DNA of 64,000 bases from Liquidambar formosana (taxonomy: Eukaryota; Streptophyta; Magnoliopsida; Saxifragales; Altingiaceae). The stretch spans positions 217,791 through 281,790 of the forward strand of contig JBBPBK010000112.1 in the NCBI GenBank assembly GCA_039720395.1, read 5' to 3'. This document shows, piece after piece, positions 12,001 through 22,588 of the stretch. Made by a program: the position numbers and the translations under genes. The first letter of the stretch is position 1. Each line of letters starts with the position of its first letter. A model generated the notes under the pieces. The model had not been told where the DNA came from and made no database searches. It worked only from the letters and a program-made list of their open reading frames with translations.

Positions 12001-12505
12001 ATATCACTTAACAACCCAAGGGGTATTCAAAAGAAGTAGATGGGAACGCAATTTCATCAAAAGAATCGAAAGATTCAAAAGAAAGTGTTTAAGTTGGGTA
12101 AACTTACTTCTTGCTGGGAATGGAGGAATGAGAGATGCTTGTCGGGTTCGAACAACACCCTATCTTGTGGAGCATCATAGAGTGGTGCCTTGTACTTGCT
12201 TTTGACCCCATAGAATGGGTACTTGGTGCTTGAGTCCTTGCTAGATGACATTCTTGATGATGGAGTTGGGTTTGTGAAAAATGGGTTTGATTTGGTTTGA
12301 TTTCCAAAGATGATGTGAATTGGTTGTTTTGATTGTTAAATAGGCTTGGTTTGTTGTTATTTGATGTGCATTTGATGTTTGGTTTGATTTTTTTTGAAGT
12401 AGGAATGAGAGAATGAGAGATGGAGAAGATGGAATCAGAGTTTAGAGAGAGAAACTCTCTGATTTTCGGGTTAGGAGAATGTGGGAATGAATGTGCAAGA
12501 GATGG

Positions 12506-12513
12506 GTTTTATA
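12506..12513 (-). promoter_or_regulatory. TATA box of the PMD gene
   Basis: TATAAAAC on the minus strand, about 255 bp upstream of the ATG at 12251 and just downstream of the GC-rich dyad at 12537-12620. Confidence 0.4.
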
Positions 12514-12536
12514 GACCCAGAATTTTTCAATGGTGG

Positions 12537-12620
12537 GCTCGGGTAGCAGTCCCCCCTTGGACGGTTAGCTGTCTTGCCCTGGACGGCTGACCATCTGAGG
12601 GCAGATGGTCACCCTAGCTC
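12537..12620. promoter_or_regulatory. GC-rich dyad upstream of the PMD gene
   Basis: It contains ggacggttagc and ggacggctgacc repeats and a perfect inner hairpin (gaccatctg/cagatggtc). The outer half-sites, ctcgggta and tcaccctag, match the dyads found in the LTRs and before the DUF7745-like ORF. Confidence 0.5.
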
Positions 12621-12879
12621 GCTTTGCCCGTTTGCCCCGTCTCGCGTGCTTGCGACCTCTAAACTTCTCCAAATTGACTTTATGTTCAATCCTTGAGCTA
12701 TGGGTTGAATATATCTCCCAAGTTTATCAAGTTTCAATGAAATTTTTGAATCTTGGGTGATTGTATTTACCCACATAACGAGGAATTGTTATGGCTATGA
12801 TAAATAGCTTTCTCATGAAATGAGCTTGGTGTTGAATAGATTGACTTTCAAGCCTTGAAATTCAATTCTCTATATGATG

Positions 12880-13990
12880 ATAGTGATATCATATCATGTG
12901 ATAAAGATAATTTCACATGAAATGACTTGCTAATCATGTGATAAAGATAACTTCACATGAGATGACGATTCATGAGTTATGCTAGTTACGAAGTAACTTG
13001 CTATCTTTGTGAAAATGGCATGAAATGCACTTTGTTTTTCAATCAATTGACTTTCAAATCAATGTTATATCATGTGATAAAGATAATTTCACATGAAATG
13101 ACATGAAATAAGCTTGGTTTTCAATCAATTAACTCTCATTTCAATGTCATTTCATGTGATAAAGACAATTTCACGTGAAATGATAAGAAATGAACTTGAT
13201 TTTGAGTTGAATGACTCTCAATACATTGTCATTTCATGTGATAAAGACAATTTCACATGAAATGATAAGAAATGAACTTGATTTTGAGTTAAATGACTTT
13301 CAATTCATTATCATATCATGTGATAAAGATAATTTCACATGAAATGATAAGAAATGAGCGTAATTTTGAATCAATTAACTTGCAATTGGATCTCATATCA
13401 TGTGATAATTTCACATGAAATGATGATTCATGAGTTATGAAATAACTCCCTATCCTTGCTATTTCCACTGAAAGTGGCATGAAATCATGTGATAAAGATA
13501 ATTTCACATGAAATGATGATTCACAAGTTATGAAATAGCTCCCTATCCTTGCTATTTCCACTGAAAGTGGCATGAAATCATGTGATAAAGATAATTTCAC
13601 ATGAAATGATGATTCACGAGTTATGAAATAACTCCCTATCCTTGCTATTTCCACTGAAAGTGGCATGAAATCATGTGATAAAGATAATTTCACATGAAAT
13701 GATAATTCATGAGTTATGAAATAACTCACTATCTTTGTTATTTCCACTGAAGGTGGCATGAAATCATGTGATAATGATAATTTCACATGAAATGATGATT
13801 CACGAGTTATGAAATAACTCACTATCTTTACTATTCCGACTGAAAGTGGCATGAAATTATGTAATAACGATAATTTCACATGAAATGATGATTCATGAGT
13901 TATGAAATAGCTCACCATATTTGTTATCCCCAATGAGATTGGCATGAAATGCACTTAGTTTTGAATTGATGGACATTCAATTTAACGATA
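12880..13990. repeat. Array of palindromic repeats; 93-bp units in its second half
   Basis: The near-palindrome catgtgataaagataatttcacatg, with perfect 7-bp arms, recurs more than a dozen times. In the first half (12890-13400) copies are spaced irregularly at about 80 bp. From about 13490 the spacing is exactly 93 bp: gataa blocks at 13491, 13584, 13677, 13770 and 13863. Each 93-bp unit also carries ctgaaagtggcatgaaat. Because 93 is a multiple of three, an accidental 212-codon minus-strand frame stays open through the array (13954-13316). I do not regard it as a gene. Confidence 0.85.
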
Positions 13991-13999
13991 ATTTCACAT

Positions 14000-14360
14000 A
14001 AAATGATGATCTATGAGTTTTACTTGTTATGAAATAACTTGTTTTGAGAATTCCAATGCAATTGGCAGGATACCTTGTGATGCACTAGTGCAACTAGTCT
14101 CACATCATGAGAAGACCATGTGGATATCACTAATGCAATTAGTGCATGGTAAAGGCATTTGTATGAGTGCACCAACGAATGTTGGCATGCAATCGATTAT
14201 TTGCTTCGATGAAATCGTCGCGTGCTTGGATATAACGAAGTTTATCCTTGTGGTTCCATTTGAGTTTGTTGGTATTAATGAGATTAATCCATCGAACAAA
14301 AATGGGTTGTTCTTTAATCATTGGCTCACAAGTGAAACTTGTTCACCAATGAAGGGCTTC
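14000..14360. other. Unassigned stretch between the palindromic array and LTR copy 3
   Basis: Several frames stay open here for 60-124 codons (the plus-strand one runs into the LTR at 14361). The translations show no recognisable domain. I see no promoter or repeat. Confidence 0.4.
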
Positions 14361-14702
14361 TGTCACACCCCATTTTTGTCACCTTAGCTAGGACATATCA
14401 TTTCATGTAGGATTTTGAGTCCTTTTTGAGTCTAGTCTTTTGCATTGAGCTTCTATGGCATTGAATATCATGTGTATGAATTTTGAAGTGATTTGGAGTT
14501 CATTTCGATAGTCAATAAGAACTTTTGTGACTTTAAGGGCATAATCGTCTTTTAAGCTGTATATTTTCCATTTGACTTTGAAATGAATCCCGAGTCATTT
14601 CCTCAAGTTCATATGGTTATATACAGTCTATATATAGGTTCAATTTCATAAACTAATGGTTTAAGATCAATTTGGCTCATAATGGTTTGGGTTGGCTAAA
14701 AG

Positions 14703-15385
14703 TAGGGATGGCAATTTCGCCCCGATCCATAGGGTCCTGACTCGATCTGTACCCGAATGGGTGGGTATTTTTTTATTTTTTCGGGTATCGGGTCGGGTAT
14801 GGGTATAAATTCTAAAGAAATTTCGAGTACGGGTCCGGCATGGATCCCAAAAAGAAAAAACCCGAGACCCGACCCGACCCGATATTTTTACAATATATAT
14901 ATATATATATATATATTTAATGTCCTATGTTTGGAATTTATGGATGGTTTTATGAATATTTGAAACCTATCTTGGTATAGGCTTATGGAGTCCGTTAGAA
15001 GGCTCATTATGTATTTTTATTGTTTTTTAATCCTTATGTTTGTGTATAATATTTGTGTAATCATATTAAGTATGATCTTATTTAAACAAGATTATATTAG
15101 GTGCTAAAAATATTTATAAGCTTGGTATATGATTATATGAATGACATATAATAGGTGTAAGTAGCAAAAAATTGGAATTTGGGTAAAAAAAAAAATCCTC
15201 ACAACAAGGTGGTTGGGTATGGGCGGGTCGGGCATGGATGGCCCAAGAAAACGGTGGATCGGTGATGGAGTTTAATTCTTCATACCCATCGGGTATCGGG
15301 TCGGGCATGGGTATAAGATATTGAAGATCGGGTCGGGTATAGGGTGGTGTCGACCCGCATCCGACCCGACCCATTGCCATCCCTA
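14703..15385. mobile_element. Non-autonomous hAT element (8-bp TSD GCTAAAAG)
   Basis: The 13-bp terminal inverted repeats are perfect (tagggatggcaat at 14703-14715, attgccatcccta at 15373-15385). It is flanked by the perfect 8-bp duplication GCTAAAAG (14695-14702 and 15386-15393), which is typical of hAT transposition. The interior is rich in gggtcgggtatgggta and gacccgaccc motifs and carries a (TA)n run near 14895. There is no transposase. Confidence 0.92.
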
Positions 15386-15754
15386 GCTAAAAGACCCTTT
15401 CTTGGTTTGCTCAAATTGACTCATAAGACCCAACCAATTTTCTCTCATTTAACTTCAATTGGGCTTTATTTACATCCTAGATATGTTTAGAAAGATCGAA
15501 TTTCGATTGGGAAAGCATTTGGGTTGACTTTGTGTACAAACCCAGCTTAGCGACGGTGAGGCACCATGGTTAACCACCTTTGTAAAACCTAACCATGCAC
15601 CCATGGTTAATGATTTTTGTCCTAAAATGCTTAAAAATGTGTTCCCCTTCGAAACACGGTCGTTTTGGCTTTTATTTCGTCAAAATCGAACTTAATTTGA
15701 ACATTTTAGGACTTCTGAAGCAAGAAGGAGTCAAAACCGGAGCGAAATAACGAG

Positions 15755-15795
15755 AGCCCTCAGGTAACCGTCCAGGGCTAGTTGGTCATCCGAGA
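15755..15795. promoter_or_regulatory. GC-rich dyad of LTR copy 3
   Basis: Half-sites ctcaggtaaccgtcc and ggtcatccgag form an imperfect dyad about 190 bp upstream of the TATA box at 15982. It is a decayed version of the dyad in copy 1. Confidence 0.5.
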
Positions 15796-15981
15796 GAGTC
15801 CGTCCTTAACTCAAATTCTAACTTTCTCTCCCTCTTTTGACGGTTTCCTCCGCCATTACAACTTGTTTTCTCTTAGGAGTGTGTAAGTTTAAGTTGTTTG
15901 AGCACCAAGAGAGTCTCTAATAGCCCTAGGATCATTGTTTAATGAATTAATCTTAGCCATTGGTTTAGGAGGTTAGTTCTC

Positions 15982-15989
15982 TATATAAA
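15982..15989 (+). promoter_or_regulatory. TATA box of LTR copy 3
   Basis: TATATAAA followed by a purine-rich leader and a splice-donor-like site (AGAG/GTAAGC near 16150). Confidence 0.5.
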
Positions 15990-17972
15990 GGACATGATAT
16001 TCAGCACATAAAGGGAGATTAATTGCACTTTACACTTAGAGAGAGAGGGAGCTACGAGTTTAGAGAGCTAGAAGGACATCAAGAGGAGGTTCTTTAACCC
16101 CAAGCAAGCAAGGAAACAAGGAGTTTGAAGGCAAGGAAGGTTCTACAAGAGGTAAGCACTTCTCTTTAATGCTGAACATGAGTTCTCTCCTTCTTCTTCT
16201 ATGATAGTTCTAGTGCATGATATAACTCCCCATGTTAGGATAGTCCAATGTTTTTAGGATGTATTATGAATGATTTTGAGATGCTTTATGGCTTTATATG
16301 CTTGATAATCCCTGGTTTACTAAGGATTGGATAGTATTATTCTTCTTATCCTCTTAAATCATGCACAGTTCATATGTTTAGGTTGCTGTGATTATTATCA
16401 TGAGTCGATGCTCCTGTTAGTTAATATATATGATATACATGATATTCATGATGATTTGAGCATGTGTTGGAGTCCTTTCATAGGTTTTTATGCATAGTTG
16501 TGAGATTAGGGTTTCGATAACCCTAAAATCACACAAGTTTCATACAGCATGCTTAGCTTAACTCTGTGAGTAGTTTCTCATCATAGTCATTCTATATATG
16601 CTGCATATAGTTGAATCATGCTAGGTTTGCATTCATGTAGTAGGTTTTATAGGGTTTTTGGAGATATTATCCTTTTCTAAGGATAATTATCCTTTTCGTT
16701 AAGTAGGGTTTTGTATGAGAGCTTTCTGTGATGTGTTTAAGCATGAAATCACTTCTATGGTGTTCTAATATATATATTTTACGTAGGATATGATGATTGC
16801 ACCTCCCCATAATGACTTTTTTACGTAAAATTATCTTAGGATAGTTTTGCTTAAGAAAGCTCGCCGTAGGAAGGCCTATTTTCATATTTTACATAAAATA
16901 TCATCTTTTTGGTTAGAATAGACTTAGTTGTCATGTTTATTGATATTATTGGAGTCTCTTATGATTGTTAGTATGTCTTTGGTAGGTTTTTCATGCATGT
17001 TAGTCAGGTCATTGCATGTAGGATTGAGTAAGGGTCCTTAGTTATTCATTATTCTTGTTGTTTGCATGATAAATGGATAATTTTAGGCCTTGTCATGGTT
17101 CTGTCCAGATTAGTATATTGCTCTCTTTGCATGGTTTTGAGCACTTGTAAGGGTGCAAACAGGTACAATGCTTGTCCTATTGCAAATAGGATCGCTATTG
17201 CTTGAAATTACTAATGCTAGGAGCTTTTGCGCTCAGGTAAGTGGGTTTGAAGGTGCCCCAATTCATCTTTCGTTTTCTTTCTTTTCTCTTCTCCCTCCTA
17301 GGGTTATTTCTTAATACGAACACATAGTAATTATCAAGGGTTTCCTTCATTAATAAAATTCTGGTTATTTATCAAGCTTTTCCTCTTGTGGAAGTTTTCA
17401 ATTTTGGACTATTCAATACATTCTCGAATAAAGAAACCTAGGGTTTTTACCATAGGTTTGTATTAGGTTGTAACCCTATTCTTTTCGAACTACGTGGACT
17501 TTAATCCGTGTATTTCGCTGCATGGTACGTAGGCGCTCTTCATGAGGCTCAAGTCCGTCCTAGGATCCAAGTATCCTAGGCTTTTCTTTTCTTTTCTTCT
17601 TTTTTCTGTTTTGTTTTACTTGTTTGATTATGGATGAGATGATTGGATGAAAACATGATATGCATGCTGCCTTGTGATGATATATGTTGATATTTGAGTG
17701 AAAAAGATATTAAGTTAGCCCAATCAAATTAAGAGACCAACTCGGGCGATGTGGGTGCCTATGGGCTTTGCCCAGAACCTTCTCACGTCGTAACTTAGCC
17801 CCCGAATCCAATTTTCTGGTTTTAAAGACTTTGCTTTTCCTTTAATGGAGTCATGTGGTTTTGAAAATAAAACATTTTTGTGGTGTTCCTCTTTTCCCTA
17901 AAAAATGAGGTGGCAACTCCTTTTCGTTTGTTGTCTTTTAAACCTCCTTATCTTTTTGACCAAACACCTCTT

Positions 17973-19622
17973 TGTTAGGATTATGCCCTAGAGCCAATCA
18001 TAGAGATGATTGTTTAGGAAATAGGAACAATCATTTGATTTCATTTCTGTATGTCACATTTATTATTGATTTAATAAAAGGGCTTATTCTATTATGTTTA
18101 TATGTATCATTTATATTTACATAATATGTCCATGGAGTTAGAGTTGAGAATATGGAATTACAAAGAATTGTAATTTTGAGACTGTAGATATATCTCTGTA
18201 CTAAACTCCTAAAGCATTCCTAGTTGAAGGTTCACTATGATGGACAATAATGAACCATAGGACTAGCACTTGTTAGGTTGACTCTAGAGGAGGATAGCTA
18301 GTCTCAAGCTATTTGTGTGGAGACACTACAACCAACAAGTGGGTGCCTATTACGAGAATAGGTACACTGAATGTGACCAAAGATATGAGATAAAATAAAT
18401 AGAGTTTTATCCTGCCTGTCAATCAGTTTCTCATTGTTATAGTGGTACAAGTAATCCTTAGACCTGAGACACCATAGTTGTCTTATGCATGTAGCTTTAG
18501 AAGTTTGATAACACTAAGTGCAAATCCTATTCAGGGGTTTGCAAAGGTGTTCATTGGCCCTACTGCTATGTGTATGAAGGTAAGTGAGTGATCAACAAGG
18601 GATCCATCACTCTCAGGAAAAAGAGAGAGAATGTCTCATATAGCATTCATAATATAAATCATTAAATCCATGGCCATGGTAGGATGAATATGAAAAGAGT
18701 TTCATGAGTTCATCAATGAGTTGATATCTATGAATGAATATAAAGTAATTGAACTAGGGACTTGATAGACTTCCATGTCCTATAAGTTTAATTAGAGACA
18801 TTGTGTTGAAGGAAGGATGCAATTGTAACCTATAAACTATAACAGAAGGGTTCTTTGTAAATGACTATTCACCTCATTAAGGACCACACCATGAGCCATA
18901 TGCTAGGTGTTACTCATGGTTAGTAGAAGCCCTAATTGATATAAGTGAGTTATAATCAATTAGGGAATTGGAAGGAGTTCTAATTAGACCCTAAATGGAA
19001 AGAGTTCCATTGTGCACACCTCGTGCTATTCCTACTACTTGATGATGTGAACCCAATGGGTCACACACTGATCATGCAAGATGAGCTTTAAAGTCTATGA
19101 GAGAAAGGGTATGAGTGCATAAAGAATAGTTCTTTGAGGCCTATTTATATTTGATATAATTTATAGGGGTTATTGTGCAATTTAGAGAAATTGCATAAAA
19201 CCCTAATAGGGTTTCCCCCTAGGGCCAGCCCCCTTAGTGTGGACTATATAAGTCATACTATGATGTGTGACATCATCATAAGTTGAACTCCCCAAGGGCT
19301 GGCCAGAATTTCCAGCCTCCCTCTCTCTCTCTCCTCTCTTCTCCTACACTAGCAACAACAAGGAAAAGGAGGAAAGGACTTAAAGCTCTAGCTAGGTGTG
19401 GATACCGTTGGAGGCAGCACACTTGGGCTGCTCATTCACCGCTGTCCGGAGTCGAAGCTTGGAGCAAAACGGAGAAGACAAAAATTCTGTAAGTGTTCTA
19501 ACCCTCTTTGTAGTTAGGGTTTGATTTTGTGTTATGCATAGTTAGATTCGTGGGCTGTAGAATCATAGGAAAAATTTTTATATTCCGCACTTCAATTTTT
19601 CCCTCTTGTTCTATTCCCAACA
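17973..19622 (+). mobile_element. Angela-like copia solo LTR A (TSD CTCTT), nested in LTR copy 3
   Basis: It starts TGTTAGGATTATGCCC and ends CCCAACA (1650 bp). It is flanked by the perfect 5-bp duplication CTCTT (17968-17972 and 19623-19627). The outer LTR resumes immediately after it. The block ATGCCCTAGAGCCAAT resembles the start of Angela-lineage copia LTRs; the lineage is my inference. A TATA box (TATATAA) lies near 19245. There is no coding sequence. Confidence 0.9.
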
Positions 19623-19657
19623 CTCTTGTGGGCGCTGCGCACTTTCGTGGGTTCACA

Positions 19658-20936
19658 CATTGCATAATAAAAGAAATAACTGTAAGCAATAAAGCATATG
19701 GGCATTATGGTAACTCTATTAATTGGTATTCATTAATCTCATTAGGATATGCATAATTTCCAAAATAAATTAAGTCTTAACATTTAAGACATTTAGTTTC
19801 AATTAATCAAATCAATTGAAACAATTAAAGTCCGCTTTAAACTCTAATATCAAATATTAGGGTTTCATTAATTAAACAAAACAATTTCATTTAATTAAAA
19901 ATTCTAGATTTTAATTTACTCCTAAATTGTGTTTTAAACCATTTAAAACATTATAAAATTAATCAATATTAATTAAATAATCAATTTTGGAATTAAATAA
20001 AATCAATTCATTAATTAATTAGTGCATTACGGTTTCCTACAACCCTAAACCCTAAGTGCATTAACTCTGAACCCTAATTGCAACCTAATGCATTAAATGC
20101 CTTATGATTAGTCAATTAATGACCAATCATTCAAACCCTAGGTTTATACGGTATTAATGATTAGGATTAGGGTTTAATTAATACCACCTAGGATATTAAT
20201 TACACCTGATTAATATGCACTAGTTAGGGTTTCTAAAAACCCTAAACCTTTAACCTATTAAATGCCAATGATTAATTACTAAACCTTTAATGATCATGAT
20301 TGGTTATAAATGACCAATCATTTAACCCTAGGTTAGACACATTAATTACTAGGTTTAGTTATTAATTAATGCATTAATAGAATTAGGGTTTAATTAATAT
20401 GAATTAAGGTTTCCTAAACCCTAAACCCAAGACATCATAAATGCAATTAATTTTGCCCTAATAATTAATAACCATGATTGGTCATTTAATGACCAATCAT
20501 TAAACACTTTAATTAAGGTAATTAATAGCCTAATTAGGGTTTTAATTAATGAATTAGGGTTTAAGTTATTAATGGGAATTAGGGTTTCCTAAGAAACCCT
20601 AAGGCTGCCGCCACTTTTAGTGGGCTGCTATGGCTAGGCAAGGCTGCCATGGCTTGGCCAGGCCGTGGGAGGCCATGGCTTGCAAAAGGGACTTGAGCTA
20701 GGGTGTGGACCAAGCCCTTTGGACACGCGTGGGATGGTCCATAGGTCTGTCTTGCTCAAAACAAATTAAGGTTTCAAGAACCCTTGTTGGCGCTACCATG
20801 GGAGGACCTCCAAGGTTACAAACGCAATCAAAACACCATTAAGTTGAATCCTCCATCCAATCCAGCTTTTGTATCATGTCACTACATGATTTACTAAGCT
20901 AATTTAAGAGGATTGGATGATCAAATTGTTAGTTAT
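19658..20936. other. AT-rich stretch with many AACCCTA/TAGGGTT motifs, no gene
   Basis: This is sequence of an earlier element or intergenic DNA, contiguous with 22589-23611 before solo LTR B inserted. It holds about fifteen ttagggttt or aaccctaaa motifs separated by attaattaat blocks. A short GC-rich ggctgccgcc...ggccatggcttgc patch lies near 20606-20690. No ORF is supportable. Confidence 0.5.
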
Positions 20937-22583
20937 ATGCCCTACAGCCAATCATGGAGATGATGCTTTGGGGATAAAGAACAATAATAGGATTTCATTT
21001 ATTGTATGTCACATTTATTATTAATTAATAAAGGGCTCTTATTCTATCATGTTTATTCTATTCTTTGTATTTGCATGATATGTCTATGGAGTTATAGTTG
21101 AGAATATCAAATCACAAAGAGTTGTGATTATGAAACTGTAAATATATCTCTGTAATTAACTCCTAAATCATTCCTAGTTGAAGGTTCACTATGATAGACA
21201 ATAAGGAACCATAGGACTAACACATGTTAGGTTTGCGCTATAGGAGGATAGCTAATCTCAAGCTATTTGTGTAGAAGACACTAAAACTAACATGTGGGTG
21301 CCTGTTTAATATAAACAGGTACACTGAATGTGACCAAAGTATTTTGAGATAAACTGAATGGAGTTTTACTTGCCTGTCAATCAGTTTCTCGTAGTTGCAG
21401 TGGTACAAGTAATCCTTAGACCTGAGACACCATGGTTGTCTTATGCATGGAGCCTTAGGTGTTTGATAGCACTGACTGTATATTCCAATGGGCTCTAAAA
21501 GGGTGTTCATTGGCCCTATTGCTACATGTATGAAGGCATATGTGTGATCAATAAGGAATCTATCACTTCCAGTAAAAGGGAGAAAATGTCTCACATAGCA
21601 TTTACTAATATAACTCATGATAGTCCATGGCCATGGCAGGATGACTATGGAAAGGAGTTTTCATAGTGCATCAATGAGTTGATATTTGTAAATGATTATA
21701 AAAGAATTGAACTAGGGAATTGACAGACTTCCATATCCTATTAGTTCAATCAGAGACATTGTGTAAGATAGAAGGATGTAATTGTAACCTTAACTGTAAC
21801 TGAAGGGTTCTTTGTATGATTTTGTTTCAACTCATTTAGGACCACACCATGAGCCATGCTAGGTGTTACTCATGGTTAGTAGAAGCCCTAATTGATATAA
21901 GTGAGTTATAATCAATTAGGGAATTGGAAGGTGTTCCAATTAGACCCTTAATGGAAAATGTTCCATTGGGCACACTTTGTGCCATTTCCTACTACTAAAT
22001 GTTGTGAACCCAATAGATCACACACCAATATGTAAAGAGGGACTTTAAGTTGTGAGAGAAAGGGCATTAGTGCATTGAGAAAAGTTCGTTAAGGGCTACA
22101 CTTGCATTTGATGTAAGAAGAGGGGTTAAAGTGCAATTTCCCTAAATTGCAAAACCCACTTAGAGTGGGATTCCCCCTAGGGCTGGCCCTAGTGGTGTGG
22201 GTTATAAATAGCACTCTAGCAATGCTATTCACACTACAATCACTCCACTCTCTCTCTAGCCCAAGTTTGAGTAGGCCTCTCTTTCTCCTCTTCTTCTTCT
22301 CCATTCTAGCAAACCCTAAGGAGAACTAGAAGACCAACTTGAAGACTTTTACTTGGTGTGGATACCGTGGAGGCAGGACAATTGTGCTGCTGTATTTTTG
22401 CTCTCTTGAAGATCAATCATTCGTCTTAAGGACCTACTGTAAGTTCTAAACCCTCTATTGTAATTAGGGTTTTATTGTTTTGTATTATATAACAATCAGA
22501 TTCATGGGTTCAAGGAATTGAATGAAAATTTTTGTTATTTACTTTCTTTCGCATTCTTGTTTTCTCTAATTTGATTCCTTACA
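20937..22583 (+). mobile_element. Angela-like copia solo LTR B (TSD CAAAT)
   Basis: It starts TGTTAGTTATATGCCC and ends TTCCTTACA (1647 bp), with the perfect 5-bp duplication CAAAT at 20932-20936 and 22584-22588. It is colinear with LTR A and, inverted, with LTR C, but more diverged. A TATA box (TATAAATA) lies at 22203-22210. No PBS follows it, consistent with a solo LTR. Confidence 0.9.
22203..22210 (+). promoter_or_regulatory. TATA box of solo LTR B
   Basis: TATAAATA in a gtgggttataaatagcac context, followed by a CT-rich stretch typical of transcription starts. Confidence 0.45.
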
Positions 22584-22588
22584 CAAAT

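Larger units (their letters stand above)
7250..12251 (-). pseudogene. Plant mobile domain (PMD, aminotransferase-like) gene, seven exons, disrupted
   Basis: I can reconstruct seven exons with GT-AG borders, all in phase 0: 12251-12108, 11539-10898, 10814-10647, 10578-10234, 10164-10027 continued at 7686-7618 after the inserted LTR, 7544-7434, and 7339-7250. They total about 568 codons. Exon 2 carries the PMD hallmarks (IKGLIEWWWNMENF, LWWDTTNTFHFGFGEMTL, LTPKDFTMITGLSIKG). Exon 3 has VWCYEYLNL and AYTRAYLASL; exon 4 has LLEGPVGRYWYLGERV. The last exon is basic and proline-rich, ending in TAA at 7252-7250. PMD proteins (the MAIN/MAIL1/PP7L family) act in nuclear gene and transposon silencing, and PMDs are also carried by transposons. 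Three in-frame stops (TAA in exon 3, TAG at 10563-10561, TGA near the end of exon 5) and a 2.3-kb solo LTR in exon 5 make it a pseudogene. Splice sites remain intact, so decay looks recent. Exon borders could be off by 1 base. Confidence 0.85.
14361..19657 (+). mobile_element. Gypsy-like LTR copy 3, split by a hAT element and an Angela-like solo LTR
   Basis: It starts TGTCACACCCCATTTTTG at 14361. The last stretch, Gtgggcgctgcgcac...gggttcaca, resumes after the inner LTR and ends at 19657. Subtracting the hAT element plus one TSD (691 bp) and the Angela-like LTR plus one TSD (1655 bp) leaves about 2950 bp, close to copy 2 (2814 bp). Blocks shared with copy 2 include gaactacgtggacttt and catggtacgtaggcgctctt. 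The flanks, gcttc before and cattg after, do not match, and no PBS or purine tract adjoins it. This is therefore not a simple solo LTR: one side has probably been rearranged. Confidence 0.8.

Noticed and set aside
13316..13954. 212-codon minus-strand frame
   Set aside because: It exists only because the 93-bp repeat length is a multiple of three. The translation is repeats of one 31-residue unit, with no known domain and no promoter seen.
12880..13990. CRISPR-like array of palindromic repeats
   Set aside because: Plant nuclear DNA; the spacers are themselves repeated, and no cas genes are present.
14013..14387. 124-codon plus-strand frame
   Set aside because: No recognisable domain, overlaps other frames, and its end lies inside the LTR.
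14361..19657. LTR copy 3 as a solo LTR with target duplication
   Set aside because: The flanks gcttc and cattg do not match, unlike the other solo LTRs.
19850..20620. Interstitial telomere array
   Set aside because: The heptamers are scattered and not in tandem register.
17973..22583. LTRs A and B as the two LTRs of one element
   Set aside because: Each has its own perfect TSD (CTCTT and CAAAT), so they are independent solo LTRs.
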